Positions 7,231 through 15,613 of a DNA stretch of 27,286 nucleotides are shown piece by piece. The notes under the pieces were generated by a model, which saw only the letters and a program-made list of their open reading frames with translations, was not told the DNA's origin and searched no databases. Position 1 is the first letter of the stretch, and each line of letters starts with the position of its first letter. Source of the stretch: a virus; the IMG/VR virus record IMGVR_UViG_3300046820_002594, positions 1-27,286 of that record. The stretch is one strand, 5' to 3'. Both the position numbers and the translations under genes were made by a program.

Positions 7231-7896
7231 CTAAATGTCACATTTATGTGACCACTGTAGGAGTGCTTGCCTTTGCACTGGACGGCACTGTAAATCACCA
7301 GGTTTACAATTAGCTTTTATTTGTCCTGCATGCCTCTTGAATGCCTTCCATCTTTTAATTTGCACTTCGTCTAAGTAGGGAATTCGCCTTCCTAAAAAAT
7401 ATCTACAATACCATTGAAACCAGCCACGAATATCAGGGTTTTTTTCTGGGTCAGACAGAATAGGGTACTGTTTGGCAATATGGTCTTCATCATTTGGCAC
7501 CCATCCATAATCTTGCCACTCTCTCAAATCAAGTCGAGATTTAACTTTAAAATGATTTAATTCTGGATTTGCTCCTTCTGGACTGAGTTTTCCTTTTTTT
7601 ATTGCAGTAAGAAACCATTCTTTCGGAAACTCTAAAATGCAGTCATTTAGATATCGTCCCTCGAATACACCAAATTCTAACATCTCTTTCGGAGTGTATG
7701 CAGGTTTAAATTCTGGATGAAAATTTTCTCCAGGATTTTCTTGTAAAGTGTAACTATATCCGTCCTCCATTTTGTTAAATACCGTAATTTTTTGCAATTT
7801 TTTATACTGTTTTAATAGATTGCCCCTTGATTCTAATATTTTCATCATTTGTTCTACGCTTTTAATTGATAGCACTCGTTTATCTCTGAAAAACAT
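7231..7896 (-). CDS. Conserved giant-virus/algal protein with [13 protein letters not shown] motif
   Basis: A 221-residue protein of a type I have seen in giant viruses and some algae and fungi, with no assigned function that I know. Diagnostic stretches: [20 protein letters not shown] (about 87-106), FPKEWF, a WQDYGWVPN segment, [14 protein letters not shown] (about 157-170), and a C-terminal [18 protein letters not shown] with CKPGDLQC and QRQALLQW. The two Cys and the Arg/Trp-rich C-terminal half could bind nucleic acid, but this is inference. It lies 33 nt downstream of the nuclease-helicase stop on the same strand, so it may be cotranscribed. Confidence 0.7.
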   Translation of the reverse strand: MFFRDKRVLSIKSVEQMMKILESRGNLLKQYKKLQKITVFNKMEDGYSYTLQENPGENFHPEFKPAYTPKEMLEFGVFEGRYLNDCILEFPKEWFLTAIKKGKLSPEGANPELNHFKVKSRLDLREWQDYGWVPNDEDHIAKQYPILSDPEKNPDIRGWFQWYCRYFLGRRIPYLDEVQIKRWKAFKRHAGQIKANCKPGDLQCRPVQRQALLQWSHKCDI

Positions 7897-7929
7897 TGTA
7901 ATAGAATACTCTAATATGTTAATAATATT

Positions 7930-10900
7930 TTATTTAGACCATTTCCAGCCTTCTGTAGATTCTAATGACTTTATTCTTTTTTCTGTCATATAGTTTTTTT
8001 TATTTTTATAGTTTTTCCTCTGGTCTGATTGCCACTGTCCAAGACGTTTTTCTAAAAGATTTTTTGACTGCCGAGAGGGAGACCTTCCACTCTCTCTGTA
8101 GAATTCATCCCATTCTTGTCTTATTTGTTCCCATACATTACTTTCATCCCACTTCCATCCTTCTGTGGCTTCTAATGCTTTTATTCTTTCTTCTGTCATA
8201 CAAGTAGTTTTCTTTCTATATCCGTGCCTTTGCGCTGCTTGCCACCTTCCAAGTTGTTTTTCCAAAGATTTTTTAGAATTTTCAGATGGTGTCTTTCCAT
8301 TATCTTTCCAGAATTGTATCCATTCTTGTCTTATTTGTTCCCATGTATCCCCTTCATCCCATTTCCATCCTTCTGTTTCTTCTAATTTTTTAATTCTTTC
8401 TTTTGTCATGCATTTCTCTTTGTTTTTATAATAATTTCTTTGCTGTGATTGCCAACATCCAAGTTGTCTCTCCAATGTATTTTTAGATGTTTGCGAAGGC
8501 ATTCTTCCATTCTCTATATAAAATCTTTCCCATTCTTGTCTTAATTTATCCCAAGTATCCTCTTTCCATTTCCATCCTTCTGTGGCTTCTAATGCTTTTA
8601 TTCTTTCTTCTGTCATATATTTTTCTTTATTTTTATAATCCTTTCTCTGGCTTGCTTGCCATTCTCCGAGATATTTTTCATCAGAATTTTTAGATGCTCG
8701 CAGAGGGTAAATTCTATTGTCTCTATAGAATCTCTCCCATTTTTGTCTTATTTGTTCCCACGTATCATCTTCTTTCCATTTCCATCCTTCTGTGGCTTCT
8801 AATGCTTTTATTCTTTCTTCTGTCATATATTTTTCCTTTTCCCTATAATTCTTTCTCTGAATTGATTGCCAATTTCCAAGTCGTTTTTCTTTAGAATTTT
8901 TAGATGCCTTGGAAGGATTCCTTCCATTATCTTTCAAGAATCTTTCCCATTCTTGCCTTCTTTGTTCCCAAGTATCATCTTCTTTCCATTTCCATCCTTC
9001 TGTGCCCTCTAATGCTTTTATTCTTTCTTCTGTCATCCAAGTCTCTCTTGTTTTATAGCCTGTTCTTTGTTGTGATTGCCAACTTCCAAGACATTTCTCT
9101 AAAGATAGTTTTGATTTTCCAGAAGGACAACAACCATTCTCTCTATAGAAACTCTCCCATTCTTGCCTTTTTTGTTCCCAAATATCTTCTTTCCATTTCC
9201 ATCCTTCTGTTGCTTCTAATGCTTTTATTCTTTCTTCTGTCATACACATTTTTTTATTTCTATAGTCGCCTTTTTGATTTGATTGCCAATTTCCAAGTTG
9301 TTTTTCATAAGAATTTATAGAATATTGAGATGGTCTTCTTCCATTCTCCTTATAAAATTTCTCCCATTCTAATCTTTTTCTTTCCCAAAGTGATACACAA
9401 CGCAATAAACTCCATTCTCTCATTTCACTTGTCTGTAATTCAATATTTTTTATTAATTGTTTATCACTTATGCTATCATAATTTGCATTACATACTCGCA
9501 ACTTTTTATGAAACTCAGGGTCAGTCTCTTTGAGTAGTTCCAGTGAATCAATACATTTTTCCCAACCATCTGCCCAAAGAATAACATTATTTACTTTGGA
9601 CGGATTTTTACTATCTAATGTAGAGCCGCGCTGACTTCTTTGTAGCATCCGAATATCACTGCTTCTCTCTCCTACATGTGCTATAAATTCAGAATCACAC
9701 CGAGGAATATCAACTGCTTCATCTAAAATCCGAACAGATGTCAAAATGTGAAAAGTTGTATCAGGATGTCCATGTTGAAAATCTTCTAAGACTTCTTCTC
9801 GTTTTTTATGAGACACTGTAGAATCAATCTTATCTGTCCAGACGTCTGCACCATGATAATTTTCAAATATAGCTCTTATAATTTCCATAAATTGGTCGCA
9901 TTCTTCTTGACTATTTAAATAAGCTATACATCGCCTTGACCCTGTTTGAAGCATTACTGTTGCTAAATACATACCTTTAGCACTTAGATGTACATTGTAA
10001 GACTTAAAATCGTTCGGAATATCAACATCTACAAATGTAGTATCATCTTCTTTTTTTGTTAGATATGGTACCCACAAATTATAGTCAGTAATCCACCCTC
10101 CATTAATGCCATCTGAGAAGCTGATATATATACGTTCATTTATATGAAGTTGCTCCAACAATTCTTCTGGCATTGTCGCAGACATAACTAACCCAGTTTT
10201 AAATTTATTAATGAACTCGCATAACTCATTATTAACATTATGAACTTCATCTACACCAATAAATCCATATTTCAATAGTTCTGGACTAACTTCTGTTATC
10301 CTATTAAGAATATTTAAGGCCGAATCAAACGTAGAATAAATAATAACCTGTGTATTTGTTTTAAGAAAGCGTTCTACTTCTTCATAATTTGTTGTACCAT
10401 CTGTATCAGAATCGACTAATAAAGACGAGTGGTGGGGTAGAAATGAGGTCAGACGATTTTTAAGATTTTGGACACTAACCTTAAGAGGTGCAATTAAAAT
10501 TATGCGTTGTGGAACAACAGAAAGAAGGTGATGCCCTAGTAGTAATGTTTTGCCCATCCTACACGGGATATTAAGTGCATTTATTCCATTCTTTGGTAGA
10601 GCTTTCAGCACATTTTTTTGATAATCGCGTAGAGGTAAATCACGTTCTTCAGAAACTTCAATAACCTTTTTAAGAGTGCGCCCATCTGGATGTTTCCAAG
10701 GAAGTAAAATATGCCTAATAGGGTATGCAGGATTTGCTACACAATCTGCCAAATCTATTTGAAGAGGAGAAGATGAATAAATATATCCTTTTGATTTTGG
10801 TTCTTTTATCATTAAATTAATTGTTGTTGCCAGAAATGTTCCAATATCACCTGCGGTAACTTTTCGTGAAATATAATACTTAGCTTGTATTAAATCATAA

Positions 10901-11211
10901 ATATAGTTTCCTGTCTCATCTTTTCTCCGTGATATACCATCTGCACCATAATCTTTCAGGCGATTTATTCCTTCTCTTTCTTCCTTTTTTGCCATTAGTC
11001 GCTGATATCGATGTTTATTGAAATCTGTTATATATCCAGCGTTATAAAGCCATTCTTCTGGTGTTTTAGACCAATGATGTGCAGCAGTATCTGGTAGTTT
11101 AGACTGAACCCTGATAACTTCATATTCATAATCTTCTGCATATTTTCTTTCTAATGCTTTTTCATTAGATAACTTGGACGAAAGATTATTTCTTTCTCTG
11201 AGAGTTTTCAT
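7930..11211 (-). CDS. PD-(D/E)XK nuclease - SF2 helicase with seven HA repeats
   Basis: A 1093-residue multidomain protein. Residues about 20-130 look like an Mrr-type PD-(D/E)XK nuclease: YGADGIS (Asp91), then YDLIQAKYY with Asp106, Gln109 and Lys111. Residues about 190-560 form a superfamily II helicase/translocase: Walker A PCRMGKT (216-222), Walker B DEVH (321-324), motif III SAT (344-346), and a motif VI-like QRSQRGS (525-530) that lacks the second Arg of the usual QRxGRxxR. Residues 608-1093 are seven tandem helicase-associated (HA) domains of 69-70 residues, each with W...R..W..F......P......E..LG.WQ..QR and ending EGWKW; HA domains bind DNA. The layout recalls restriction or defence-type nuclease-translocases. 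AAAATTTGA lies 63 nt and an ACTTAAA box 32 nt upstream. Confidence 0.85.
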   Translation of the reverse strand: MKTLRERNNLSSKLSNEKALERKYAEDYEYEVIRVQSKLPDTAAHHWSKTPEEWLYNAGYITDFNKHRYQRLMAKKEEREGINRLKDYGADGISRRKDETGNYIYDLIQAKYYISRKVTAGDIGTFLATTINLMIKEPKSKGYIYSSSPLQIDLADCVANPAYPIRHILLPWKHPDGRTLKKVIEVSEERDLPLRDYQKNVLKALPKNGINALNIPCRMGKTLLLGHHLLSVVPQRIILIAPLKVSVQNLKNRLTSFLPHHSSLLVDSDTDGTTNYEEVERFLKTNTQVIIYSTFDSALNILNRITEVSPELLKYGFIGVDEVHNVNNELCEFINKFKTGLVMSATMPEELLEQLHINERIYISFSDGINGGWITDYNLWVPYLTKKEDDTTFVDVDIPNDFKSYNVHLSAKGMYLATVMLQTGSRRCIAYLNSQEECDQFMEIIRAIFENYHGADVWTDKIDSTVSHKKREEVLEDFQHGHPDTTFHILTSVRILDEAVDIPRCDSEFIAHVGERSSDIRMLQRSQRGSTLDSKNPSKVNNVILWADGWEKCIDSLELLKETDPEFHKKLRVCNANYDSISDKQLIKNIELQTSEMREWSLLRCVSLWERKRLEWEKFYKENGRRPSQYSINSYEKQLGNWQSNQKGDYRNKKMCMTEERIKALEATEGWKWKEDIWEQKRQEWESFYRENGCCPSGKSKLSLEKCLGSWQSQQRTGYKTRETWMTEERIKALEGTEGWKWKEDDTWEQRRQEWERFLKDNGRNPSKASKNSKEKRLGNWQSIQRKNYREKEKYMTEERIKALEATEGWKWKEDDTWEQIRQKWERFYRDNRIYPLRASKNSDEKYLGEWQASQRKDYKNKEKYMTEERIKALEATEGWKWKEDTWDKLRQEWERFYIENGRMPSQTSKNTLERQLGCWQSQQRNYYKNKEKCMTKERIKKLEETEGWKWDEGDTWEQIRQEWIQFWKDNGKTPSENSKKSLEKQLGRWQAAQRHGYRKKTTCMTEERIKALEATEGWKWDESNVWEQIRQEWDEFYRESGRSPSRQSKNLLEKRLGQWQSDQRKNYKNKKNYMTEKRIKSLESTEGWKWSK
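7933..9390 (-). repeat. Seven HA-domain coding repeats of about 207-210 bp
   Basis: The 3' 1.46 kb of the nuclease-helicase gene is seven direct repeats. The nucleotide segment encoding the MTEERIKALEATEGWKW end is nearly identical between copies, while the central part (about residues 25-50 of each unit) varies. This pattern points to recent duplication with divergence of the part likely to contact DNA. Open plus-strand frames opposite are shadows of the repeats. Confidence 0.9.
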
Positions 11212-11243
11212 TTTTCTGCTTTATCTAATATGTTAGACGATGG

Positions 11244-11250
11244 TTTAAGT
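11244..11250 (-). promoter_or_regulatory. ACTTAAA box upstream of nuclease-helicase
   Basis: ACTTAAA on the minus strand 32 nt before the ATG at 11211, matching spacing at 3535 and 3979. Confidence 0.4.
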
Positions 11251-11274
11251 GCTCCTGTTGCGTGGCAAATTGTA

Positions 11275-11308
11275 TCAAATTTTTGAAATTGTTGTCTTTA
11301 AAATTTGA
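11275..11308. promoter_or_regulatory. Back-to-back early-type promoter motifs
   Basis: Within 34 nt there are two motifs of the AAAATTTGA type pointing apart: minus-strand AAAAATTTGA (11275-11284, toward the nuclease-helicase, 63 nt before its ATG) and plus-strand AAAATTTGA (11300-11308, 36 nt before the ATG at 11345). This is the likely divergent promoter of the two genes. Confidence 0.55.
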
Positions 11309-11344
11309 CCTAATTTTGTGCTCACCCTAGAAACAAACCGAAAA

Positions 11345-11542
11345 ATGCAGACCTACGTGCCGCCCAGGCCCGCCCCGCTCCCAGCCGATTTTGATGAGTT
11401 TTATGCATCTCTAACTCCTCAAGAACGAGAACTCCATGCACTCGCTATTGAGAAACTACAATCGTCTTACTTTGTACAATGGTCGCACATGTATCGTACT
11501 TGGAAAAAGAAGAAAGACGGGGGTGGAGCGGGAGCTAAGTAA
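11345..11542 (+). CDS. Hypothetical protein, 65 aa
   Basis: Unrecognised small protein starting MQTYVPPRPAPLPADFDEFY, with a central helix (LTPQERELHALAIEKLQ), aromatic residues (WSHMYRTW) and a basic Gly end. The ATG at 11345 is chosen over the upstream GTG at 11318 because viral genes of this kind start with ATG and an AAAATTTGA motif then sits 36 nt upstream. It overlaps the convergent glycosyltransferase stop by eight bases. Confidence 0.6.
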   Translation: MQTYVPPRPAPLPADFDEFYASLTPQERELHALAIEKLQSSYFVQWSHMYRTWKKKKDGGGAGAK

Positions 11543-12416
11543 GCCAGCCACATTTAGCCTCGGATAAGTCATAGTCTAGCGACTTCTCAAGTATAGCCCT
11601 CTCATCCGACCGCATTTTCATTAGCGGTGTCTGATATTTTTTGTCTGCACATACCAACTTCATCGCCCGCTCTGGATACCATGTTGCATCCTTTAAATAT
11701 CTGAAGGGCCCTTCTTCAGAGTTTCTTAGAATAAGTGTATCTAGCGGATATTTATCTACTTGCAGGACCTTCAGAGCGGCAACATAAATTGCGAGATAAT
11801 GTGGGTCTCTTATCTCTTCAAAGTTGACACCCATCTTCTTTCTTGAGTCTAAGTAGGCTTGAATATCCTTGTAGGCTGCTATCTCGAGGAATTCGCGTTT
11901 CCAGAGTCGGATGAATTTGCTGTTTTTGTTTGCGGCCAAAAACCAACTTTCGATGGCTGGAAACTTTTTATCAACCGTAAATGAATTCATGAAATATCCC
12001 GCGAACTCTGCATATCTTGGGAATAACCATTCATCAAATGACTGCTTGACAAGAACGGATGCATCAATCCATATTCCACCATGTTCTTCTAGAGCATAGA
12101 GACGAACAAGGTCTGAAAACCGCTGTGGACTGTCATTAAAATGCGGATGGTCCTGAATCTCTTCTGGTATAGTTATGTAGCCTTTGAAGTTGCTCTTATT
12201 TAAAAGTATGATTTCGTAATCTGGATTGAATTTCTTCCATGACTGCATGCAGAGTTGAACGGCGCGGGGGAGGGGCTTGGTCGGATTCGGATTGTCCCAA
12301 TAGGTCCAAATCTTTCTCGGAACCGTGTTGTAATTCTGTTTTTGGCGAAAAATGAGGGACAAGATTGAGAGTACTATGCCTATGAGTACAACTAGAACTG
12401 CGTTTCCTTGTATCAT
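11535..12416 (-). CDS. Glycosyltransferase, capsular polysaccharide/OCH1-like (GT32 type)
   Basis: A 293-residue type II membrane glycosyltransferase. Residues about 6-23 are a signal anchor (VLVVLIGIVLSILSLIF); the catalytic domain begins PRKIWTYWDNP (33-43), continues with the helix SWKKFNPDYEIILLN (59-73) and the conserved RFSDLVRLYALEEHGGIWIDAS (99-120) in which Asp118 starts the metal-binding DxS/DxD position. These are features of the Caps_synth and Gly_transf_sug families, which move a sugar from a nucleotide sugar, usually in the Golgi/ER lumen for eukaryotic-type enzymes. One of three glycosyltransferases within 4 kb; acceptor unknown, virion glycoproteins are likely. Confidence 0.85.
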   Translation of the reverse strand: MIQGNAVLVVLIGIVLSILSLIFRQKQNYNTVPRKIWTYWDNPNPTKPLPRAVQLCMQSWKKFNPDYEIILLNKSNFKGYITIPEEIQDHPHFNDSPQRFSDLVRLYALEEHGGIWIDASVLVKQSFDEWLFPRYAEFAGYFMNSFTVDKKFPAIESWFLAANKNSKFIRLWKREFLEIAAYKDIQAYLDSRKKMGVNFEEIRDPHYLAIYVAALKVLQVDKYPLDTLILRNSEEGPFRYLKDATWYPERAMKLVCADKKYQTPLMKMRSDERAILEKSLDYDLSEAKCGWLT

Positions 12417-12522
12417 TGGGGGCGGCGGCTTATTAGATGGGGGTTATTTTAATTTGCATCTAGTTCCACGAATAAATTTGTGAGAATCTAAAGCATAAAC
12501 GCGATATAATTCCTAGTGTAAT

Positions 12523-13221
12523 ATGGCCAGTTCCATTCAAAAAGAATTTATGCCCGACGGTGTTGGTTTTGTAGAATGCATGGAGAAGTTTGGCGATGAC
12601 CTGACTGTCGTAAATGCGGCGCGGGTTTCTTTTCATAAAGAGTCATATGAACTTACTGAGGGGGATAAGAAGCTAATTAACTATCTAGCAAAACATGAGC
12701 ATATTACTCCCTTTTTCCATCCTCAGGCGCGATTTCGTCTAAAAATGCCCATCTTTGTGGCGAGGCAGTGGTTCAAACATTCCGTTGGCTTTGCACGTAA
12801 TGAAGTTAGCCGCCGCTATGTAGACTTTACTCCTGAGTGCTGGTGCCCTAGGCCAGAAGAAGTAAGAGAACGCGACCCCAAGGCTAAACAAGGCTCTAAG
12901 GACACGCCAGTACAAGATGCCGATGATGTCTGGACAATTATGGATGAACACGTAAAAAGTTCTATTCGAACCTATGAAGAACTACTTGCAAAAGGTGTTG
13001 CACCTGAAATTGCACGCACAATGCTTCCTCAAAGTATGTATACCGAATTTGTGGAAACTGGCAGTCTCTCTGCTTATGCTCGTCTATGTAATCTTCGTCT
13101 CGACCCCTCGGCACAAAAAGAAATTCGTGATTATGCTGAGGCGATTAATAAAATTATGGCTGACCTGTTCCCCGTATCTTGGGCCGCCCTGAGTAGTAAA
13201 TTCAAAGGCAATGAGGCTTAA
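12523..13221 (+). CDS. thyX: Flavin-dependent thymidylate synthase ThyX
   Basis: A 232-residue ThyX, which makes dTMP from dUMP with methylene-tetrahydrofolate, FAD and NADPH. Seen: AARVSFHKES (32-41), HITPFFHPQARFRLKMPIFVARQWFKH (FAD-binding region), the signature region WFKHSVGFARNEVSRRYVDF, and the C-terminal SLSAYARLCNLRLDPSAQKEIRDYA with the conserved substrate Arg of LRLDPSAQ. The signature departs from the usual RHRxxSxNExSxR: KHS replaces RHR and one residue is added before NE, as in some phage-type ThyX. Length is normal. Convergent with GT25, the stops overlapping by four bases. It partners with the thymidine kinase at 14116. Confidence 0.93.
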   Translation: MASSIQKEFMPDGVGFVECMEKFGDDLTVVNAARVSFHKESYELTEGDKKLINYLAKHEHITPFFHPQARFRLKMPIFVARQWFKHSVGFARNEVSRRYVDFTPECWCPRPEEVRERDPKAKQGSKDTPVQDADDVWTIMDEHVKSSIRTYEELLAKGVAPEIARTMLPQSMYTEFVETGSLSAYARLCNLRLDPSAQKEIRDYAEAINKIMADLFPVSWAALSSKFKGNEA

Positions 13222-14039
13222 TTTTTGTAGCGCTGATATATGATATAGCCCACCAGGGCGACTGATAGTGCCGCGGCGACCTGTGTTGTACGTAATTCCG
13301 TCTTAGAAACCAGCATATGAGTTGCCCCATAATCAGTTGGAACATTACAAATATCACAACCTTTTTCTGATTGAATGTCCGTTTTGACCTTTTGATTCTG
13401 TACTAAAATTAAATCTGTACACCCCACTATTCTAAAATCATGAACATATCCATATATTGATACCCACAAATCAATATGTGAATGTATAGGATATACATCC
13501 TTTAATAACCGTTTGGCACCGTGTAGCGTCATAACATATGCATGAAACAGCACAAATTCACCTACACGGGCCGCTTTTGATTCTCCTGGTATTTGTGTTA
13601 GTTCGTTCCAACCCCCGCCCAGAAGCCACATGTCCCACTTTTTTGGGTCTTTTAGTATTGTAGAGTTTTGTATACATTTATTCGCTTTTTCTACAAAATC
13701 AGGAGGAACAACTGCATCATCCTCGAATATTAAACATACTTCTTGATTATTGTCAACCATCCATTGCCAGACAGCAATGTGTGATAGGGCACAGCCCACA
13801 CCCCCCACACTATCAAGCTCTTCATGCGAACGACGCATCTTGGCAAGAATATTACGTTTAGTACATAGTGCAACTCTATTGTCATTACGTATATCTATCG
13901 TTTTCCCATCGACACCTGTAAACTTTTTTAGGTCTAAACCGTCAATTCCGGACTGGTCTTGGAAACGTCGCCACCTGTCTTGGCGGCGTTCGAGTGTAAT
14001 ACAAAATGATGGGATGGACTCTATGGACCAGGTAGCCAT
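13218..14039 (-). CDS. Glycosyltransferase family 25 protein
   Basis: From MATWSIESIP the protein is 273 residues. It has GT25 (LPS/collagen galactosyltransferase type) features: CITLERRQDRWRRF at 13-26 (like the N-terminal INL..R..R), GVDGK, GGVGCALSHIAVW (79-91), LIFEDDAVV with Glu106-Asp107-Asp108 (metal and nucleotide-sugar binding), and WDMWLLGGGWN. A C-terminal hydrophobic helix (about 253-269, VAAALSVALVGYIIYQRY) suggests tail anchoring. The open frame extends upstream to 14147 but would overlap the divergent thymidine kinase start, so 14039 is preferred. GT25 enzymes glycosylate collagen-like fibres in mimiviruses; no such acceptor is in view here. Confidence 0.85.
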   Translation of the reverse strand: MATWSIESIPSFCITLERRQDRWRRFQDQSGIDGLDLKKFTGVDGKTIDIRNDNRVALCTKRNILAKMRRSHEELDSVGGVGCALSHIAVWQWMVDNNQEVCLIFEDDAVVPPDFVEKANKCIQNSTILKDPKKWDMWLLGGGWNELTQIPGESKAARVGEFVLFHAYVMTLHGAKRLLKDVYPIHSHIDLWVSIYGYVHDFRIVGCTDLILVQNQKVKTDIQSEKGCDICNVPTDYGATHMLVSKTELRTTQVAAALSVALVGYIIYQRYKN

Positions 14040-14072
14040 TTCCTCTTTTTGAATGCCCGAATAAAAATGCGT

Positions 14073-14081
14073 AAAATTTGA
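14073..14081 (+). promoter_or_regulatory. AAAATTTGA early-type motif of thymidine kinase
   Basis: AAAATTTGA followed by C, ending 34 nt before the TK ATG. Same motif and spacing as the endonuclease genes in the tRNA region. Confidence 0.55.
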
Positions 14082-14115
14082 CGGATGGAGCGGCGCATTA
14101 AATAGTAGGATAAAA

Positions 14116-14670
14116 ATGGGCCATCTTTCTGTCATCCACGGGCCCATGTTTGCCCAGAAAACTACCGAGCTTCTCCGTCGTGTACGTCGTTATAAATCCA
14201 TTGGCTACAAAGTTCTCGTCGTAAACTACATTGGCGATACCCGCTATGGAGAGGAATGTATCGCCTCTCATGACAAAGAAATTGAGAAGGCCGTGTGCGT
14301 AGAACTCCTAAAATCCGTTGACCATCTGGTTCGCTCTGGACAATATAATGTCGTTGCCATTGATGAAGGACAGTTCTTTGCGGACCTGCACGAATACACC
14401 ACGCGCTGGGCCGATGAGCTCCCCGTGCACATTGTCGTGTCTGGCCTGGATGGAACGAGTGAACGGACGCCCTTTGGCGATATGCTTCGTCTCATTCCCC
14501 ATGCAGAGGAGGTAGAACGCCTAAGTGCATTCTGTGCGGTGTGTTGTGATGGAACGGTTGCTGTCTATTCAAAATACTTTGGAGAGGCACCCAAAGATGA
14601 AAATGGGGTTGCAATTGGGGGCGCAGAGGCCTATCGGCCCGTATGCAGGAAACACTTTCTGGGCAAGTAA
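14116..14670 (+). CDS. tdk: Thymidine kinase, type II, with altered P-loop
   Basis: A 184-residue type II (human TK1/vaccinia-like) thymidine kinase that phosphorylates deoxythymidine. Seen: N-terminal P-loop GPMFAQKTTELLRRVRRY (9-26), VLVVNYIGDTRY, a D-S/H-like ASHDKE, Walker B VVAIDEGQFF (about 79-88) with the catalytic Glu, VSGLDGT, the zinc-binding CAVC pair and YRPVCRKHF at the end, and the lasso region GEAPKDENGVAIGGAEAY. Full length. Odd: the P-loop normally reads GPMFSGKT, but here residues 13-14 are Ala-Gln, so the Gly just before Lys15 is missing. Other catalytic regions are intact. Confidence 0.93.
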   Translation: MGHLSVIHGPMFAQKTTELLRRVRRYKSIGYKVLVVNYIGDTRYGEECIASHDKEIEKAVCVELLKSVDHLVRSGQYNVVAIDEGQFFADLHEYTTRWADELPVHIVVSGLDGTSERTPFGDMLRLIPHAEEVERLSAFCAVCCDGTVAVYSKYFGEAPKDENGVAIGGAEAYRPVCRKHFLGK

Positions 14671-14713
14671 GGCTAGAAGCAGTCTAAACTAAAATGCATA
14701 TATTTTTAGTATT

Positions 14714-15610
14714 ATGGAACTTGATAATATTATTGAAGCTTGTTATTCAGTATTTAACGAGCGTCAAGAATTACTAAAGACGGTTAAGACCGAAGACGAA
14801 TTTAAAAAGTGGCAGACCGATAGTTTACATTTTTATAGAATGCAACTGGAACCCTATGTTTTTAATTATCTTAATCATACCTATGGCCATAAATTGGATG
14901 CACATTGGAAACTACATCAATTTCCAAAGACGGCTCGGTATGCATTTGTCATATGCGAAAGAAGAATACACCCAAATTGGTGGTTTGTCCTAAGAAATAT
15001 AGCATGGGCCGCCCCTCATTGCTCTTTGTACATCTTTTGCAGTGATATTAATTATAATTTTGTTAAATCCCTACTTGGCGATAAGGCTGAAAATGTGCAT
15101 ATTCATCAGTTTTTCAAAGGTGTCGCTGATAGAGAAAAAGGATGTTATGAAAGTAGTCTAACCTTTCGTTTGCCACAATTTTATAAATTGATAGACGCGG
15201 AATACTTTATTAATGTTCAAATGGATTCTTATTTTTTACAGAAAATCCCTGATTGGATTTTTGTTGGAACCTACTATGGCTCTCCCTGGGGATGGGACCC
15301 TAATCGCGGAGGAAACGGCGGACTATCTGTTAGAAATACTGCTAAGTTAGTTGAACTGTGCGAAAAGGAGATTGAGCATGCACTTGTGGACCGTGGAGAG
15401 GATTGTTATTTGAGTGATGCTGCGACCAAACACGGTCATTTTCTACCACCCCTGACATTTAGAGAAAGGGTGTTCCAGGAAAATTATCCAACCGTGCACA
15501 TTCCAATTGGAACTCATCAGTTTTGGACATACATTATGAACTATAATATGGGGAACAAAGAGGCATTTAAAGAGCATTATCGTCGGCTGCTGACAATTAT
15601 TGATTTATAA
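14714..15610 (+). CDS. Putative glycosyltransferase, DUF5672 family
   Basis: A 298-residue protein matching DUF5672, a GT-A-like family of putative glycosyltransferases. Landmarks: AFVICERRIHPNWWFVLRNI (77-96), FRLPQFYKLI then YFINVQMDSYF (164-174, the DxD-like QMDS), GTYYGSPWGW (185-194), GNGGLSVRN (200-208) and EDCYLSD (229-235, like ED.y.s). No signal or membrane segment. It is followed only three nt later by the haloperoxidase gene on the same strand. Substrate unknown; likely part of the glycan set with the enzymes at 11535 and 13218. Confidence 0.8.
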   Translation: MELDNIIEACYSVFNERQELLKTVKTEDEFKKWQTDSLHFYRMQLEPYVFNYLNHTYGHKLDAHWKLHQFPKTARYAFVICERRIHPNWWFVLRNIAWAAPHCSLYIFCSDINYNFVKSLLGDKAENVHIHQFFKGVADREKGCYESSLTFRLPQFYKLIDAEYFINVQMDSYFLQKIPDWIFVGTYYGSPWGWDPNRGGNGGLSVRNTAKLVELCEKEIEHALVDRGEDCYLSDAATKHGHFLPPLTFRERVFQENYPTVHIPIGTHQFWTYIMNYNMGNKEAFKEHYRRLLTIIDL

Positions 15611-15613
15611 AAT

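Noticed and set aside
7965-9533. Series of plus-strand open frames opposite the helicase repeats
   Set aside because: They recur with the HA repeat period, are hydrophobic shadows of the Trp/Lys/Glu-rich minus-strand repeats and have no independent features.
14040-14147. Longer start for the GT25 protein
   Set aside because: It would overlap the divergent thymidine kinase coding region and its promoter motif; the family N terminus fits the start at 14039.
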